From contig NC_017542.1 in the NCBI RefSeq assembly GCF_000237325.1, positions 673,001-737,000 of the forward strand: a stretch of 64,000 nucleotides of DNA. Direction: 5' to 3'. Within the stretch, counting starts at the first letter, position 1. Every line of letters starts with the position of its first letter. The stretch comes from Paenibacillus polymyxa M1 (GTDB lineage Bacteria; Bacillota; Bacilli; Paenibacillales; Paenibacillaceae). Below the pieces are notes generated by a model. That model was not told the DNA's origin. It did not search any database and worked only from the letters and a program-made list of their open reading frames with translations. A program made the position numbers and the translations under genes. This document shows positions 43,919 to 53,339 of the stretch, one piece after another.

Positions 43919-44004
43919 TGGATTTAGGAGAACATTGTGAGTAACCATTATAGTTGAGACAAATGTAATTAATAAATGAGATTTTTTTCAATATATGTTT
44001 GAGA

Positions 44005-44061
44005 CAAAGTGGGGGCCTTGATTCATCAGAAGTACCGATGGATCAAGGCTTTTCCACTTTA
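44005..44061 (+). terminator. Terminator of the ABC cluster
   Basis: Nested stems, AAAGTGG and GCCTTGATTCATC pairing with GATGGATCAAGGC and CCACTTT (44005-44060), form a strong hairpin with a TTTT interruption. Located about 90 bases after the last permease gene. Confidence 0.7.
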
Positions 44062-44134
44062 TATGGTGATGATTAATAATTGGTGATGTTTTGAGAGGAG
44101 AAGTTAGACTTATCATTAAATAAATCAATAAAGC

Positions 44135-44716
44135 TTATGACTGAGACAAGATTCCTTTAACAAACAATGAGACACTGTGCTTGTAGAACTCTTCCTCGGT
44201 GACGAGTTGGGACTGATATTGCCGGTGAATCAGCTCGCTCATCTGAAATCCGTAGCACATCGAGAGGAAAGTCATGGCGGCAAGACGCTCATCCTGTCTG
44301 GCTATAACTTTTTTCTTCTGCAGGCGTTCAAAATATTCAACCAGCAAGGAGTGCAGCTTCACCGGCGGATCGGCCAGCACTCTGTCCAATTCGGGAAGCA
44401 TTCCTTTGTCACGGATGCCAATCAAAATGATGTCCGCATTTTTATGGAAAAACAAACGGTACTGCTGACTTACATTCAGCAGATCTACTTCTGGATTATC
44501 GGTCGCATCCTCTTTTAACAGCTTCTCAAATTGCGGGATATCCGAATGTCTTTCAATGATGGCTTCCAATATGCCTTGCTTGCTTCCAAATTGCCGGAAA
44601 ATCGTAGATTCATTGACTTTAGCTTCCGTTGCAATGGCTTTGGTGCTTACTCCCCGATAGCCCTTCTTTTTGATGAGCCGTGTTGCGGCTTCAATGATTC
44701 TGTCTGAAGTTTGCAT
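44135..44716 (-). CDS. TetR-family transcriptional regulator
   Basis: A 193-residue TetR protein with the helix-turn-helix region at about 10-55 (RGVSTKAIATEAKVNESTIF, RQFGSKQGILEAII). AAAGGAG precedes the ATG. It lies 93 bases downstream of the FAH gene on the same strand and may regulate the FAH/metallo-hydrolase pair, for which a palindromic site is seen at 45888. Confidence 0.88.
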   Translation of the reverse strand: MQTSDRIIEAATRLIKKKGYRGVSTKAIATEAKVNESTIFRQFGSKQGILEAIIERHSDIPQFEKLLKEDATDNPEVDLLNVSQQYRLFFHKNADIILIGIRDKGMLPELDRVLADPPVKLHSLLVEYFERLQKKKVIARQDERLAAMTFLSMCYGFQMSELIHRQYQSQLVTEEEFYKHSVSLFVKGILSQS

Positions 44717-44809
44717 TGCATTTCTCCTTTTACATATGTTAAACCTATTCTACTACAAGATTTTGCATATGCAGCAGGGTCGGGGTTCATCATTTTCATA
44801 AACGTTTAT

Positions 44810-45820
44810 TTAAGGCAAATCACTTCTTTTTTCCCAGCGGCTTGGTTCAGTAATCTTGACATGATCAGGCACAAATTGCGTGAGCGAGCCTAATTTATCA
44901 AATGTAATCTGGATTCGGTCAGAGGGCAACAGCCATTGTTCGGTCTCGATTGCGCAGCAATCCGGTATCGTCCCCATTCCTATAATCGTGCCCGGGAGCG
45001 GCGTGAAAACTTTGAGAATCTCCTCCATCACTTTTGCAGGGTGTACAGAATACTCGGATGTGCTTCCCTTCCAGTGCAGTCTCTCCCCGATCCGTACATC
45101 CACATCCAGTGCCAGCGGGTTGCCGATTTCATCCGGCGTAGCCAGAAATGGTCCTATTCCTTTGCTGCGATCAAAATCTTTGCAGCGCGTCGGTCCAGTC
45201 AGCGCCAGGAAATCAGGCCACTGCACATCGCGAACAGTACTGTCGTTAAAAATAACATAACCTGCAATGCAGTTCCCCTTCCCCGTAACAAAGGCCAGCT
45301 CCGGCTCGATATCCAGGTAGGAAGAGTACGAAGGCCAATGTATCGTATCCCCATCGCCAATTAATGCATTATGGTTACACTTGTAATAACTGAAAATTAC
45401 TTTATTCGGATCTTTCTGGAATTTTTCAGCAATTTTTCGTTTAAGTTCTTCTCTTTCCGGTCCTGTGTATTCTCTTTGCAGCAGATTTACGCCAGCATTT
45501 CTCAGATGTCTTGGCGTCAGCCCGAAATCGATAAGCGCAGCCGGATGCGGAACCGGCGGCAGCAATTTTACCGCTCCAATCGGGCAGACTTCATTTTCAT
45601 TGAATTGATGCGACAGTTCGACAGCATATTGCATCAATTCCTTAGCGGCATCATAACTTGCTGGCAAATAATGAAGATAGCTGTCCATACTTTCAAGACT
45701 GTCAACGAATGTCCCCTGCTTTTTCATAATTGCGGCAAAAGACAGGACAAATTTATCGTTAATTACAAACCCAAACAAAGGTTCCTGAGATGTCTTGGTT
45801 TGAAAGGTTACTAGCTTCAT
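44810..45820 (-). CDS. Fumarylacetoacetate hydrolase family protein
   Basis: The 336-residue protein belongs to the FAH superfamily, which hydrolyses or decarboxylates beta-keto compounds in aromatic degradation using a divalent metal. The family segments DIEPELAFVTGKG and GPTRCKDFDRSKGIGPFLAT are seen. The exact substrate is unknown. It is divergent from the metallo-hydrolase gene at 45986, with which it probably shares a control region. Confidence 0.85.
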   Translation of the reverse strand: MKLVTFQTKTSQEPLFGFVINDKFVLSFAAIMKKQGTFVDSLESMDSYLHYLPASYDAAKELMQYAVELSHQFNENEVCPIGAVKLLPPVPHPAALIDFGLTPRHLRNAGVNLLQREYTGPEREELKRKIAEKFQKDPNKVIFSYYKCNHNALIGDGDTIHWPSYSSYLDIEPELAFVTGKGNCIAGYVIFNDSTVRDVQWPDFLALTGPTRCKDFDRSKGIGPFLATPDEIGNPLALDVDVRIGERLHWKGSTSEYSVHPAKVMEEILKVFTPLPGTIIGMGTIPDCCAIETEQWLLPSDRIQITFDKLGSLTQFVPDHVKITEPSRWEKRSDLP

Positions 45821-45887
45821 GTTGCAGCGCCTCCATCCATGTTGTTTGATGTTGTTCTGTTACTATCATATTGCATAAAACAAATGA

Positions 45888-45930
45888 ATGCAAGTGCTTG
45901 CTTGCATCTATGTTTTCGATTCTCTATACT
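45888..45930 (+). promoter_or_regulatory. Palindromic operator overlapping the promoter of the metallo-hydrolase gene
   Basis: ATGCAAG-TGCTTG-CTTGCAT (45888-45907) is a perfect 7+7 inverted repeat. Its right arm contains TTGCAT (45902-45907), which with TATACT at 45925-45930 forms a promoter of 17-base spacing. A dimeric repressor such as the nearby TetR is the natural candidate. Confidence 0.65.
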
Positions 45931-45985
45931 AAAGACATAATCAGTGTGCTTTACCCCAAAAACATGTACGCAAAGGAGAATTTTC

Positions 45986-47008
45986 ATGAAGTATGGACGT
46001 ATTATCCAAAAACCTCGCGTTAAATTTTTTGAAGTCGCAAATGGCGTCTTTGCCGGTATTTCGCCGTATCGCGGCATCAGTTGGGCCAATGCCGGGTTCG
46101 TCAACAAGGGCGGAGGGCTGGTGTATGACACATTCTTCGATTTGTTCCATGCGCGGGAAATGCGGGAGGCTTTTAAGGAAGTAAGCAACGGCGGCTCTCC
46201 CGCATATGTGGTGAATTCGCACTATAACAGTGACCATGCTTGGGGAAACAAAGTGTTTGAAGATGCTTGCATTATTATGCACAAGGAAGCGTCCAGAGAG
46301 CGTCTCACCGAAAATATCGCCTGGATGGATAGCGTCATCAGAAGAGGAAAGAATTCTCCGGAATCGACTTCGGGCGAGCGGTTTTTTGCAGCGGAATTTG
46401 AAGGATTCGACCTGGAAGGCGTAGAATGGGTGCTCCCGAATATTGAGATAAAGGACGATATCAACATCCGTCTTGGCGATATGGAAGTTATGATTTACAA
46501 CGTAGCTCCGGCCCACTCTGACAGTGACTTGCTGCTGTGGATGCCAAAAGAAAAGGTGCTGTTCGCCGGCGATGTTGTGTTTAACGGTTGTACGGCATAC
46601 AGCGAAGAGGGAACCCTCAATTGGGTTAAAGTGCTTGATCGCATTATTGATGAAATTAAACCCGAAATCGTTGTTCCAGGACATGGCGCCATCTGCGGCC
46701 TGGATTTCGTGAAGGAGCAAAGACACTACCTCCTGAACCTGATTAGCGAGTTTAACAAGCATTACAATGACGAAATTGATACCTTGTCCCTGACCAAGCA
46801 AATTGATATTTCCCGCTTCCTTCATTGGATTCAGCCAGAACGGTTGTATGTTACAGTGGATATCCTATTGAAAAGCAAACGAGGGTTACCACCCCTTCCA
46901 ATTTGGAACGAGGTGCCTGCTAAGCTGGAAGACATGAAAGCTTTTTTGGCCGGAAAATATGGCGATCAGATCAAGCCATGGGACCCTATGTGTGTTTGGC
47001 AAGAATAG
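45986..47008 (+). CDS. Metallo-beta-lactamase-fold hydrolase
   Basis: The 340-residue protein shows the metal motif SHYNSDHAWGN (HXNXDH variant, near residue 77), HSDSDLLLW, the DVVFNG Asp and VPGHGAICG. The fold is that of metallo-beta-lactamases; the substrate could be a lactone or thioester. ATG 45986 follows CAAAGGAGAA. Divergent from the FAH gene, suggesting one pathway. Confidence 0.85.
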   Translation: MKYGRIIQKPRVKFFEVANGVFAGISPYRGISWANAGFVNKGGGLVYDTFFDLFHAREMREAFKEVSNGGSPAYVVNSHYNSDHAWGNKVFEDACIIMHKEASRERLTENIAWMDSVIRRGKNSPESTSGERFFAAEFEGFDLEGVEWVLPNIEIKDDINIRLGDMEVMIYNVAPAHSDSDLLLWMPKEKVLFAGDVVFNGCTAYSEEGTLNWVKVLDRIIDEIKPEIVVPGHGAICGLDFVKEQRHYLLNLISEFNKHYNDEIDTLSLTKQIDISRFLHWIQPERLYVTVDILLKSKRGLPPLPIWNEVPAKLEDMKAFLAGKYGDQIKPWDPMCVWQE

Positions 47009-47168
47009 CAAGCTGAAGTTAGCGTACGAAAAACAAAAAACGGCCTTGTCGCAAACGATGAACTGTGACCCCAATTGAGGACACTTTGAATAAAGCCCGC
47101 TTAGGCAGCCAATAGAGAGATTCGTCATTAATTACCTCCAGGGAACAGTCGGATAATAATTTTTTTTA

Positions 47169-47308
47169 GTGAATTATCTTGTTGACCATTCCACGGGCAA
47201 ATTTATCAAAGGCTACACTATGTTAACCCTAGGTTGGTCGGACGGGTTTAGCTTTGCTCCACTTGATTTTGTTATGCTCTCTTCCGCCAAAATCACCAAT
47301 CGGTTGTG
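47169..47308 (+). mobile_element. IS4-type transposase fragment
   Basis: One frame reads a 45-residue piece with VDHSTGKFIKGYTMLTLGWS and DGFSFAPLDFVMLSSAKITN, typical of the DDE domain of IS4-family transposases. It has neither start nor end of the gene and stops at TGA 47306. The frame behind it could continue the same protein after a frameshift. In the 160 bases before it I see only an IS3-like terminal string (see findings). Confidence 0.6.
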
Positions 47309-47309
47309 A

Positions 47310-47598
47310 AGAATTAGCATCTACGACTTCTTTATATACATTTCCAAAAAAAGACACCGTAAATAATGCTGTAAATAAAAGCGATATGATAAAAATATAT
47401 GATTATAGAATGGTCGGAGGTACGGGGCGGTCTTATTATGATACTATCTTTCAAGCCCCAAAACAGTGGATTTGTCCATCGTCGTTTGAACGCTGGAGGA
47501 ACTCCTGCACCTTAACCTCAACTGGGGAGGTAGGAGACGTGGAGGTTCCGAAACCGGTTCTCTATGCTGTCGGATTCGGGAAGAGGCCGAAAGAATGA
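47310..47598 (+). pseudogene. 3' remnant of an unidentified gene ahead of a terminator
   Basis: An open frame ends at 47598 with terminator stem beginning 3 bases later, as at the end of a real gene. Its last 70 residues (from MIKIYDYRM) look coding, while the beginning runs into the transposase fragment without a ribosome site. I do not recognise the product. It probably lost its 5' part by the insertion. Confidence 0.35.
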
Positions 47599-47600
47599 TA

Positions 47601-47638
47601 AAACGCTAATGACTGCTGTTGTCAGTAGCGTTTTTTAT
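47601..47638 (+). terminator. Terminator in front of the group II intron relic
   Basis: AAACGCTAATGAC (47601-47613) pairs with GTCAGTAGCGTTT (47621-47633) with one mismatch, followed by a run of T. Confidence 0.85.
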
Positions 47639-47639
47639 A

Positions 47640-47965
47640 GTACGCTCAGCATGGCGTCATCTCTAGGGTGAGAGTCCCGAACGTAGGCTGGCTAACGCTA
47701 CCGTTACCAAGAGCAAGGGTGTTCAAGGGTGTTCATCGCGAGGTGGAATCTGGAGGAAGCTGGAGGCAAATGCACGAGCCAAGGTACACGAACTGGATTT
47801 GAGGCAGGGATCACAGATGAGTCACTTATGCATAACGAAATCCGAAGTCGCCAAGGGCATCCCTGTAGACTCCAGTGGTTGCGGGCAGAAAAATGGCGCT
47901 CTTATCTGGGGAGGCGTGCGAGTACAGGGGCTTGCCGCCCGTTTCTACTCAATCTGGGGTTATAT
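47640..47965 (+). mobile_element. Group II intron 5' part (domain I), truncated
   Basis: From 47640 the sequence resembles the 5' region of bacterial class C-type group II introns: GTACGCTCAGCATGGCGTC, CTAGGGTGAGAGTCCCGAAC, and GGTGGAATCTGGAGGAAGCT followed by GGAGGCAAATGCACGAGCC. No reverse-transcriptase gene and no domain V/VI follow, since a DinB gene begins at 47982. It begins right after a terminator stem, the site class these introns prefer. Confidence 0.6.
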
Positions 47966-47981
47966 CTAGAATAAATGAGGA

Positions 47982-48533
47982 GTGTTGTTTTCATCAGAAG
48001 TACAGCAGAAGCATTGCAGGTCTTTTGAAACGACGGTTCAACGGTATTTAGTTGAACTAGAAAACATCAATATGGAGCAACTACATGCAAAACCGTATGA
48101 GAAAGAAGGTCGATTGGGCAAATGTATATGTATTTGATACAATTCATTCATTTGCGTAATGTTGACCAAAGTTTGGCCGGAAGCGAAGCCGCATTGGGGA
48201 TCATGGGAGAAAAAACAGAGAGTGGTAAGGCAAGGCAGTGTCTGAGCTTGGAAGTTTTCCACCCATTCGGATACGGGTCCCGGATTCGCCGCAGTACACA
48301 CCGCAGCAGCCGAAGAGTAAGGAGCAGTTTATAGAAGGACTTCGTGGTGTAGTGGAACGGATGAAACGTACTGAAACACCTTGCGTCAGGCACCAGGATT
48401 TGAATAAAATCCTTCATCCCGGTTTCGATGCATTTAATGCTACAGAGTGGTTTTTACTAGTTAAAATGCAATACAGCATCATCTATTGCAGCTAGGGCGT
48501 TTGCAACATTTTTTAGAAAATAACGATGTATAA
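47982..48533 (+). pseudogene. DinB-family protein, broken by frameshifts
   Basis: Four reading frames in succession give one DinB-like protein: TTVQRYLVELENINMEQLHA from 47982, MYMYLIQFIHLRNVDQSLAG from 48122, SELGSFPPIRIRVPDSPQYT from 48238, and HHLLQLGRLQHFLENNDV to the stop at 48533. The joints lie near 48118, 48236 (loss of two bases in a GT repeat) and 48476 (loss of one base before the metal-ligand HH). The protein would have been about 180 residues, a metal-binding four-helix thiol-transferase fold. It is not translatable as one chain. Confidence 0.75.
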
Positions 48534-48773
48534 ATTGCCAAGTAGAAGTGGTGTAACGATGTTAAATGTAAAAAAACAGCAGCAAAGTCGCGGCTGGAAT
48601 GGCGTTGTATCTGCTTTGAATGTTCTATATGTTGGGTTCGCACAGCTCTGTCATGGCAAAGCCCCGCCCGAAGTGATTCTTCTAAATTCATATTTTTTAC
48701 AAGAAAGCAATTCTAAAACCATGATAACATTGTCACGCTGAAAGTCGCTATTTTAAGTTGAAATTAAACATTG

Positions 48774-48803
48774 AAAAAGCTTGTCGCTTGCAAGCTTTTT
48801 TTG
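48774..48803 (+). terminator. Terminator after the DinB relic
   Basis: The stem AAAAAGCTTG (48774-48783)/CAAGCTTTTT (48791-48800) is followed by T residues. Confidence 0.75.
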
Positions 48804-48859
48804 ATGTCTTTTGAGCTAATAAAGATAATATGAAACCTATACAAGGTGAATGTATACTT

Positions 48860-49276
48860 ATGCATTACAATAATGAGGATATGCTCATTAATTATGATTT
48901 TTATGGCTTACATGAGTTGGATAGCGATAATTTTCTCACTAATTATGACACCGCACAATTGCATAACAAGTCAAAATCTTTTGAATCTTTTCCTGTTGGG
49001 GAAATCCGAGCAAATGCGTTAAACCAAAGACTTGATCGGTGTAACCGGCTGTTCCGTATAATGCACCTCGATGGCCAAGTCCGTTTCATGGTGGAGCAAA
49101 CCGTCGATGACGTGTACGGCATCCCAAGTGTTCGTATTGATGACTTTCGTGTAGAAAGAGGAGAATTGGTCGCTCACGAACCGATAAATCGTAGCTCCTT
49201 TTCCCGTCCCGTAATGGGGATTCGCATCTACGTGAAGCGTCGAAACTCCAATCTGGACGGTAATTCTATAATTTAA
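48860..49276 (+). CDS. Hypothetical protein
   Basis: A 138-residue acidic protein without signal peptide, membrane helix or cysteine pairs. I start at ATG 48860 after AAGGTGA; an ATG at 48830 without ribosome site adds ten residues. A perfect long terminator follows after 5 bases, which supports a real gene. I do not recognise the family. Confidence 0.55.
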   Translation: MHYNNEDMLINYDFYGLHELDSDNFLTNYDTAQLHNKSKSFESFPVGEIRANALNQRLDRCNRLFRIMHLDGQVRFMVEQTVDDVYGIPSVRIDDFRVERGELVAHEPINRSSFSRPVMGIRIYVKRRNSNLDGNSII

Positions 49277-49281
49277 ATTAT

Positions 49282-49332
49282 TTTACATACACAAAGAGCA
49301 GCCTGTTTAGTTGCTCTTTGTGTATGTAAAAC
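49282..49332. terminator. Perfect 19-bp terminator hairpin
   Basis: TTTACATACACAAAGAGCA (49282-49300) pairs perfectly with 49312-49330. It sits between convergent genes and could serve both strands. Confidence 0.85.
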
Positions 49333-49395
49333 ATATTGAGTTTTCATCAATTGAATCTCCTAATTAGAGAATATGACTGTCCCATTTTTTGTAGA

Positions 49396-50247
49396 TTAAT
49401 CAATTGTACATATTTTCCCCTTTAGAGGATACTCTCTACTGGAAGATAAGAATATAATCTTTTCGTCAAAATATTTATTAAAATAGTTGTTCGTTTTTAA
49501 ATGAATATCAGGCTGATACCATTTAGAAAACCCATTTCGCTGAAACAACAAAGGCATACCCAATTGCTCGGATCGCTTCCCCTTTAAACCATCTCCAATG
49601 TTCAGCGAATCAATATATATTCGATCAACAATCCCCTGTAATCTTTTGGGGAAATCTGGCGTGAAAGGCAAAAGAGGAGAAATGGATGCCTGTGTAGCAA
49701 TTCCTGCTGCATGGACATTTCTAAGAGCCTTTAAGCGCAGGTTGATCCCTGGAGCTAAAGGTGCAAAAAGTCGCTTTACATCTTCTCGGTCTGTTTCAAT
49801 AGTCATAGAAACTAATAACCCACAACGTTGTTGTAATTCTAAAAGTATATCGAGGTCTCTAACCACCAGAGGACTTCTTGTTTGGATTTGAAGGAAATCC
49901 GGTGGAGATTCAATCATCTCCGTTAATATTTTTCTTGTGATCTCAACCTTACGCTCGATGGGTTGGTATGGATCTGTAGCAGTAGACATGAATATATTGA
50001 TAGGTTTATTTCTTCGGCGGAGACTATTAATTTCTTTACTATAGTTTTGAACAGCATTTATTTTAATATCAATCCATTCTCCCCAAGGAATATCTTTATA
50101 TTTTTGAATGGGCATTTCTCTAACATAGCAATAACTACATCCAAAAGCACAACCACTGAAAGGATTCAAAGAGTGAGTAAATCCAACAGTAGATGCTCCT
50201 TTGGTTTCGCTCAAAATTTTTTTTGCCATCGTATTATCAATCTGCAT
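49396..50247 (-). CDS. Radical SAM protein, SPL/photolyase-like family
   Basis: The 283-residue protein has the CX3CX2C iron-sulfur motif CAFGCSYCY near residue 33, followed by SAM-radical features (TATDPYQPIERK, ITRKILTEMI and the IETDRED strand). Members resemble spore photoproduct lyase and are often called DNA repair photolyase-like; the substrate is not proven. GAAGGGG precedes the ATG. Confidence 0.85.
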   Translation of the reverse strand: MQIDNTMAKKILSETKGASTVGFTHSLNPFSGCAFGCSYCYVREMPIQKYKDIPWGEWIDIKINAVQNYSKEINSLRRRNKPINIFMSTATDPYQPIERKVEITRKILTEMIESPPDFLQIQTRSPLVVRDLDILLELQQRCGLLVSMTIETDREDVKRLFAPLAPGINLRLKALRNVHAAGIATQASISPLLPFTPDFPKRLQGIVDRIYIDSLNIGDGLKGKRSEQLGMPLLFQRNGFSKWYQPDIHLKTNNYFNKYFDEKIIFLSSSREYPLKGKICTID

Positions 50248-50367
50248 GTTGGATACCCCTTCATTTTAAATATTTACATAAATGAAATTCCGAATGAACA
50301 GAAACTCCCTCCATCAGTTCAACTGATAAAGGGAGTTTTAATTAATTATAGTAAAAGGTGTGTTTAT

Positions 50368-50808
50368 TTAGAACGTATCAAGACCCGATATAATCCCAGG
50401 ATGGCGGACAAAAGACCAATGGGAATGTACTGTGCGCCATTCGCCATTAATTAAACGAAAAACTTCAGTAGTATTCCAACTTTTTTGAAGTTTTTCTTGT
50501 CCATCTTCTCCTGCTACGTAATTGTATAAATTATAACTCAACACAGCCAAATCACCAGCTTGAGTGACAGCGACATCGGGATTGAGATATTCACTCCGAA
50601 TAATATTAGGATTTTTATAGCGTGACAAAATATGTTCTCTCACCGCTGAATTACCTACAATAAGTTTTTCAGTCACAGGATCGAAGTATGAAATATCATC
50701 ACTGTAACTATCCAGGTACCCAAAGCAGTCTCCTTGATTCCACCGTTCATTATTGGCGCGTTCTATATTCAATACAGTTTCAGCTACTTCTTTGATATTT
50801 ACACTCAT
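50368..50808 (-). CDS. SnoaL/NTF2-like protein
   Basis: The 146-residue protein has the NTF2-like alpha+beta cone pattern: ERANNERWNQGDCFGYLDSY, SYFDPVT and WRTVHSHWSFV. This family includes small isomerases, hydrolases and binding proteins of the DUF4440/SnoaL type. Divergent from the AraC gene at 50947, which is its likely regulator. Confidence 0.8.
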   Translation of the reverse strand: MSVNIKEVAETVLNIERANNERWNQGDCFGYLDSYSDDISYFDPVTEKLIVGNSAVREHILSRYKNPNIIRSEYLNPDVAVTQAGDLAVLSYNLYNYVAGEDGQEKLQKSWNTTEVFRLINGEWRTVHSHWSFVRHPGIISGLDTF

Positions 50809-50946
50809 TTTTTTTACTCCTTTTTTTTAGATGTTGGAAATGATATGATCATTTTAGGTCATTCAACACGAACGATAAAGGCAAAACCGGGGAAATAAAT
50901 GATACTTTTCGGACATTCTACATTTTTAGTATAGGAGGTTTATGTA

Positions 50947-51840
50947 GTGGTTCGCATATCAAAGCAGAAAAGAAATATAGAACGTCTTAAATATCAACCT
51001 GTACTACCTTATCCATACGATGTAGAAATTTTTCGAGTCTCTGATCTTAAACAACGGACACCCAAAGAAAGGATGAGTGTAACTTATAGATATGAATTCT
51101 ATATGCTTATATGTGTTACTCAAGGTGAGTGTATACAATGGGTCGATTTTGAGCCGATTTCCTGTAGCACAGGAACCTTTCTTGCCATATCCCCAGGTCA
51201 AGTTCATAATTTCGGACATGATGAGAATTGGGATGGATGGATTATTTTGTTTCGTTCGGAGTTTCTTATACCTAACACATCAACATTAAATGAGCTTAAA
51301 CTAGCTTTTGATTTTGGAAGGCTACCAAGCATTCTAAATTTAAATCATAATGAGTTGCGTCGTAGCATCGCTTCTATCGAACAAATGATCGAAGACTTGT
51401 TGATTGAAGGGACAGAAGAAGATATTCATATGTTGTTGCGTTACCAACTCTACGCATTTGTAACTTGGCTCAGTATTCTTCATAAATGCAAACGGATGAA
51501 TGAAACAATAGATTCTCAAACATCGCTGCGTTTTATAAGCTTCCAGAAACTCGTTGAAAAATACTTCGCTAAGTTGAGCCATGTCAGTGAATACGCTACT
51601 CGCCTAAACTGCACGGAAAAAACTCTAACTCGGGCAACTATGGCAGCAGTTGGAATAAGTGCAAAGGCTTTCATTTCGGCCCGGATTAATCTTGAAGCAA
51701 AACGTCTGTTAATGCATACGGACTATTCTATTAGTGACATTGCGGAAAAACTTAACTTCAAGGAAGCAACCCACTTTAGTAAATTTTTCAAACGTGAAAC
51801 AGGTTGTACGCCTGCAGAATTTCGACAGCAGCATCTTTGA
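50947..51840 (+). CDS. AraC-family transcriptional regulator
   Basis: The 297-residue protein has an N-terminal cupin-like domain (about 40-160) and the C-terminal AraC pair of helix-turn-helix motifs (about 205-295, with LNCTEKTLTRATMAAVGIS and LNFKEATHFSKFFKRETG). GTG start after AGGAGG with 9-base spacing. Located 138 bases from the SnoaL-like gene. Confidence 0.88.
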   Translation: MVRISKQKRNIERLKYQPVLPYPYDVEIFRVSDLKQRTPKERMSVTYRYEFYMLICVTQGECIQWVDFEPISCSTGTFLAISPGQVHNFGHDENWDGWIILFRSEFLIPNTSTLNELKLAFDFGRLPSILNLNHNELRRSIASIEQMIEDLLIEGTEEDIHMLLRYQLYAFVTWLSILHKCKRMNETIDSQTSLRFISFQKLVEKYFAKLSHVSEYATRLNCTEKTLTRATMAAVGISAKAFISARINLEAKRLLMHTDYSISDIAEKLNFKEATHFSKFFKRETGCTPAEFRQQHL

Positions 51841-51963
51841 AATTATTAACTTACTCGAGTGTCTACTACTATATTTCATAATTGAATAAAACACTAATTG
51901 TAGTTATATATTAATGTTATCTTATGAACTCTTTTAAAATGCGTTGTTTAAGGAAGTGATTTT

Positions 51964-53292
51964 ATGATCCAAGGATCTTTATTTGATGACGAGTATGATC
52001 AGGGGCGGCCTTTAGCAAATCGGGTACGTCCACAAAATTTAGAAGAATTTGTAGGTCAAAAACATTTGCTTGAACCCGGAAAAGTATTACGTGAAATGAT
52101 TGAGAATGATCAAGTTTCATCTATGATTTTTTGGGGGCCACCAGGAGTGGGAAAGACAACGTTAGCTAAAATAATCGCCAATCAAACCCAATCTAAATTT
52201 ATTGATTTTAGCGCTGTGACTAGCGGTATCAAAGATATTCGTAGTGTCATGAAAGAAGCTGAAGGAAACAGGCAATTAGGTGAGAAAACACTTTTATTTA
52301 TTGATGAAATTCATCGTTTTAACAAAGCACAGCAGGATGCCTTTCTGCCTTATGTGGAAAAAGGAAGCATTATATTGATTGGAGCAACAACCGAAAATCC
52401 ATCGTTTGAAGTAAATTCAGCCTTGCTTTCTCGTAGTAAAGTGTTTGTGCTTCATCCACTCAATCATGCAGATATTTTAGAACTATTGCAAAAAGCATTA
52501 GCGAACCCAAAAGGGTTTAATAATCAATCAATCGAGATCGAAGACGGCGTTTTATCAGCGATTGCTGAATATTGCGATGGAGATGCCAGAGTAGCTTTAA
52601 ACACACTAGAAATGGCTGTATTACACGGGAAAAAATCAGATGGGTCCATTGTAGTGAATAAAAACGATTTAGTACAAATGTTAAATCGCAAGTCATTGTT
52701 ATATGACAAAAATGGTGAGGAACATTATAACATCATATCTGCTTTGCATAAGGCGATGAGAAATAGTGATGTTAATGCTGCAATTTACTGGTTATCGCGC
52801 ATGTTGGAGTCCGGAGAAGATCCATTATTTATTGCCCGAAGATTGGTCAGATTTGCAAGTGAAGACATTGGTTTAGCAGATAACCGAGCTTTGGAGATAT
52901 CAGTAGCTGTCTTCCAGGCTTGTCAGTTTATTGGTATGCCAGAGTGCGATGTACATCTAACCCAAGCTGTCATTTATCTCACCTTGGCCCCGAAGTCCAA
53001 CGCAGCTTATTTGGCCTATAGAGCTGCCAAAAAAGACGCCCTGCATTCCGTAAATGAACCTGTTCCCTTGCATTTACGAAATGCTCCGACTAAGTTGATG
53101 AAAGAACTGAATTACGGGAAAGGTTATAAATATGCCCATGATACACAAGAAAAATTAACAATGATGCAGACCATGCCAGATTCTCTCATCGGACGGGAAT
53201 ATTACCACCCCACTATACAAGGATCTGAAATGAAATTTAAACAACGGATGGAAGAGATTTCAGCATGGTATGCAAGCCACAAAGAAACCTAA
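51964..53292 (+). CDS. rarA: Replication-associated recombination protein A (MgsA/RarA)
   Basis: The 442-residue AAA+ ATPase has Walker A GPPGVGKTT (near residue 58), Walker B LLFIDEIHRFN and sensor ATTENPSFEVNSALLSR, then the MgsA C-terminal tetramerisation part. It acts at stalled replication forks with SSB. ATG after AGGAAGTG. Its codon use is AT-richer than the genes of the first half of the window. Confidence 0.95.
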   Translation: MIQGSLFDDEYDQGRPLANRVRPQNLEEFVGQKHLLEPGKVLREMIENDQVSSMIFWGPPGVGKTTLAKIIANQTQSKFIDFSAVTSGIKDIRSVMKEAEGNRQLGEKTLLFIDEIHRFNKAQQDAFLPYVEKGSIILIGATTENPSFEVNSALLSRSKVFVLHPLNHADILELLQKALANPKGFNNQSIEIEDGVLSAIAEYCDGDARVALNTLEMAVLHGKKSDGSIVVNKNDLVQMLNRKSLLYDKNGEEHYNIISALHKAMRNSDVNAAIYWLSRMLESGEDPLFIARRLVRFASEDIGLADNRALEISVAVFQACQFIGMPECDVHLTQAVIYLTLAPKSNAAYLAYRAAKKDALHSVNEPVPLHLRNAPTKLMKELNYGKGYKYAHDTQEKLTMMQTMPDSLIGREYYHPTIQGSEMKFKQRMEEISAWYASHKET

Positions 53293-53339
53293 TTGCGTTT
53301 AATGCATAGAAGATCCAATAGAAATCGAGGTAATTCGTC

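Noticed and set aside
45941..46825. 294-residue minus-strand ORF opposite the metallo-hydrolase
   Set aside because: Antisense shadow; the plus strand has metal-binding motifs and a ribosome site.
48526..48741. 71-residue ORF after the DinB relic
   Set aside because: No ribosome site, starts inside the relic tail and shows no conserved pattern.
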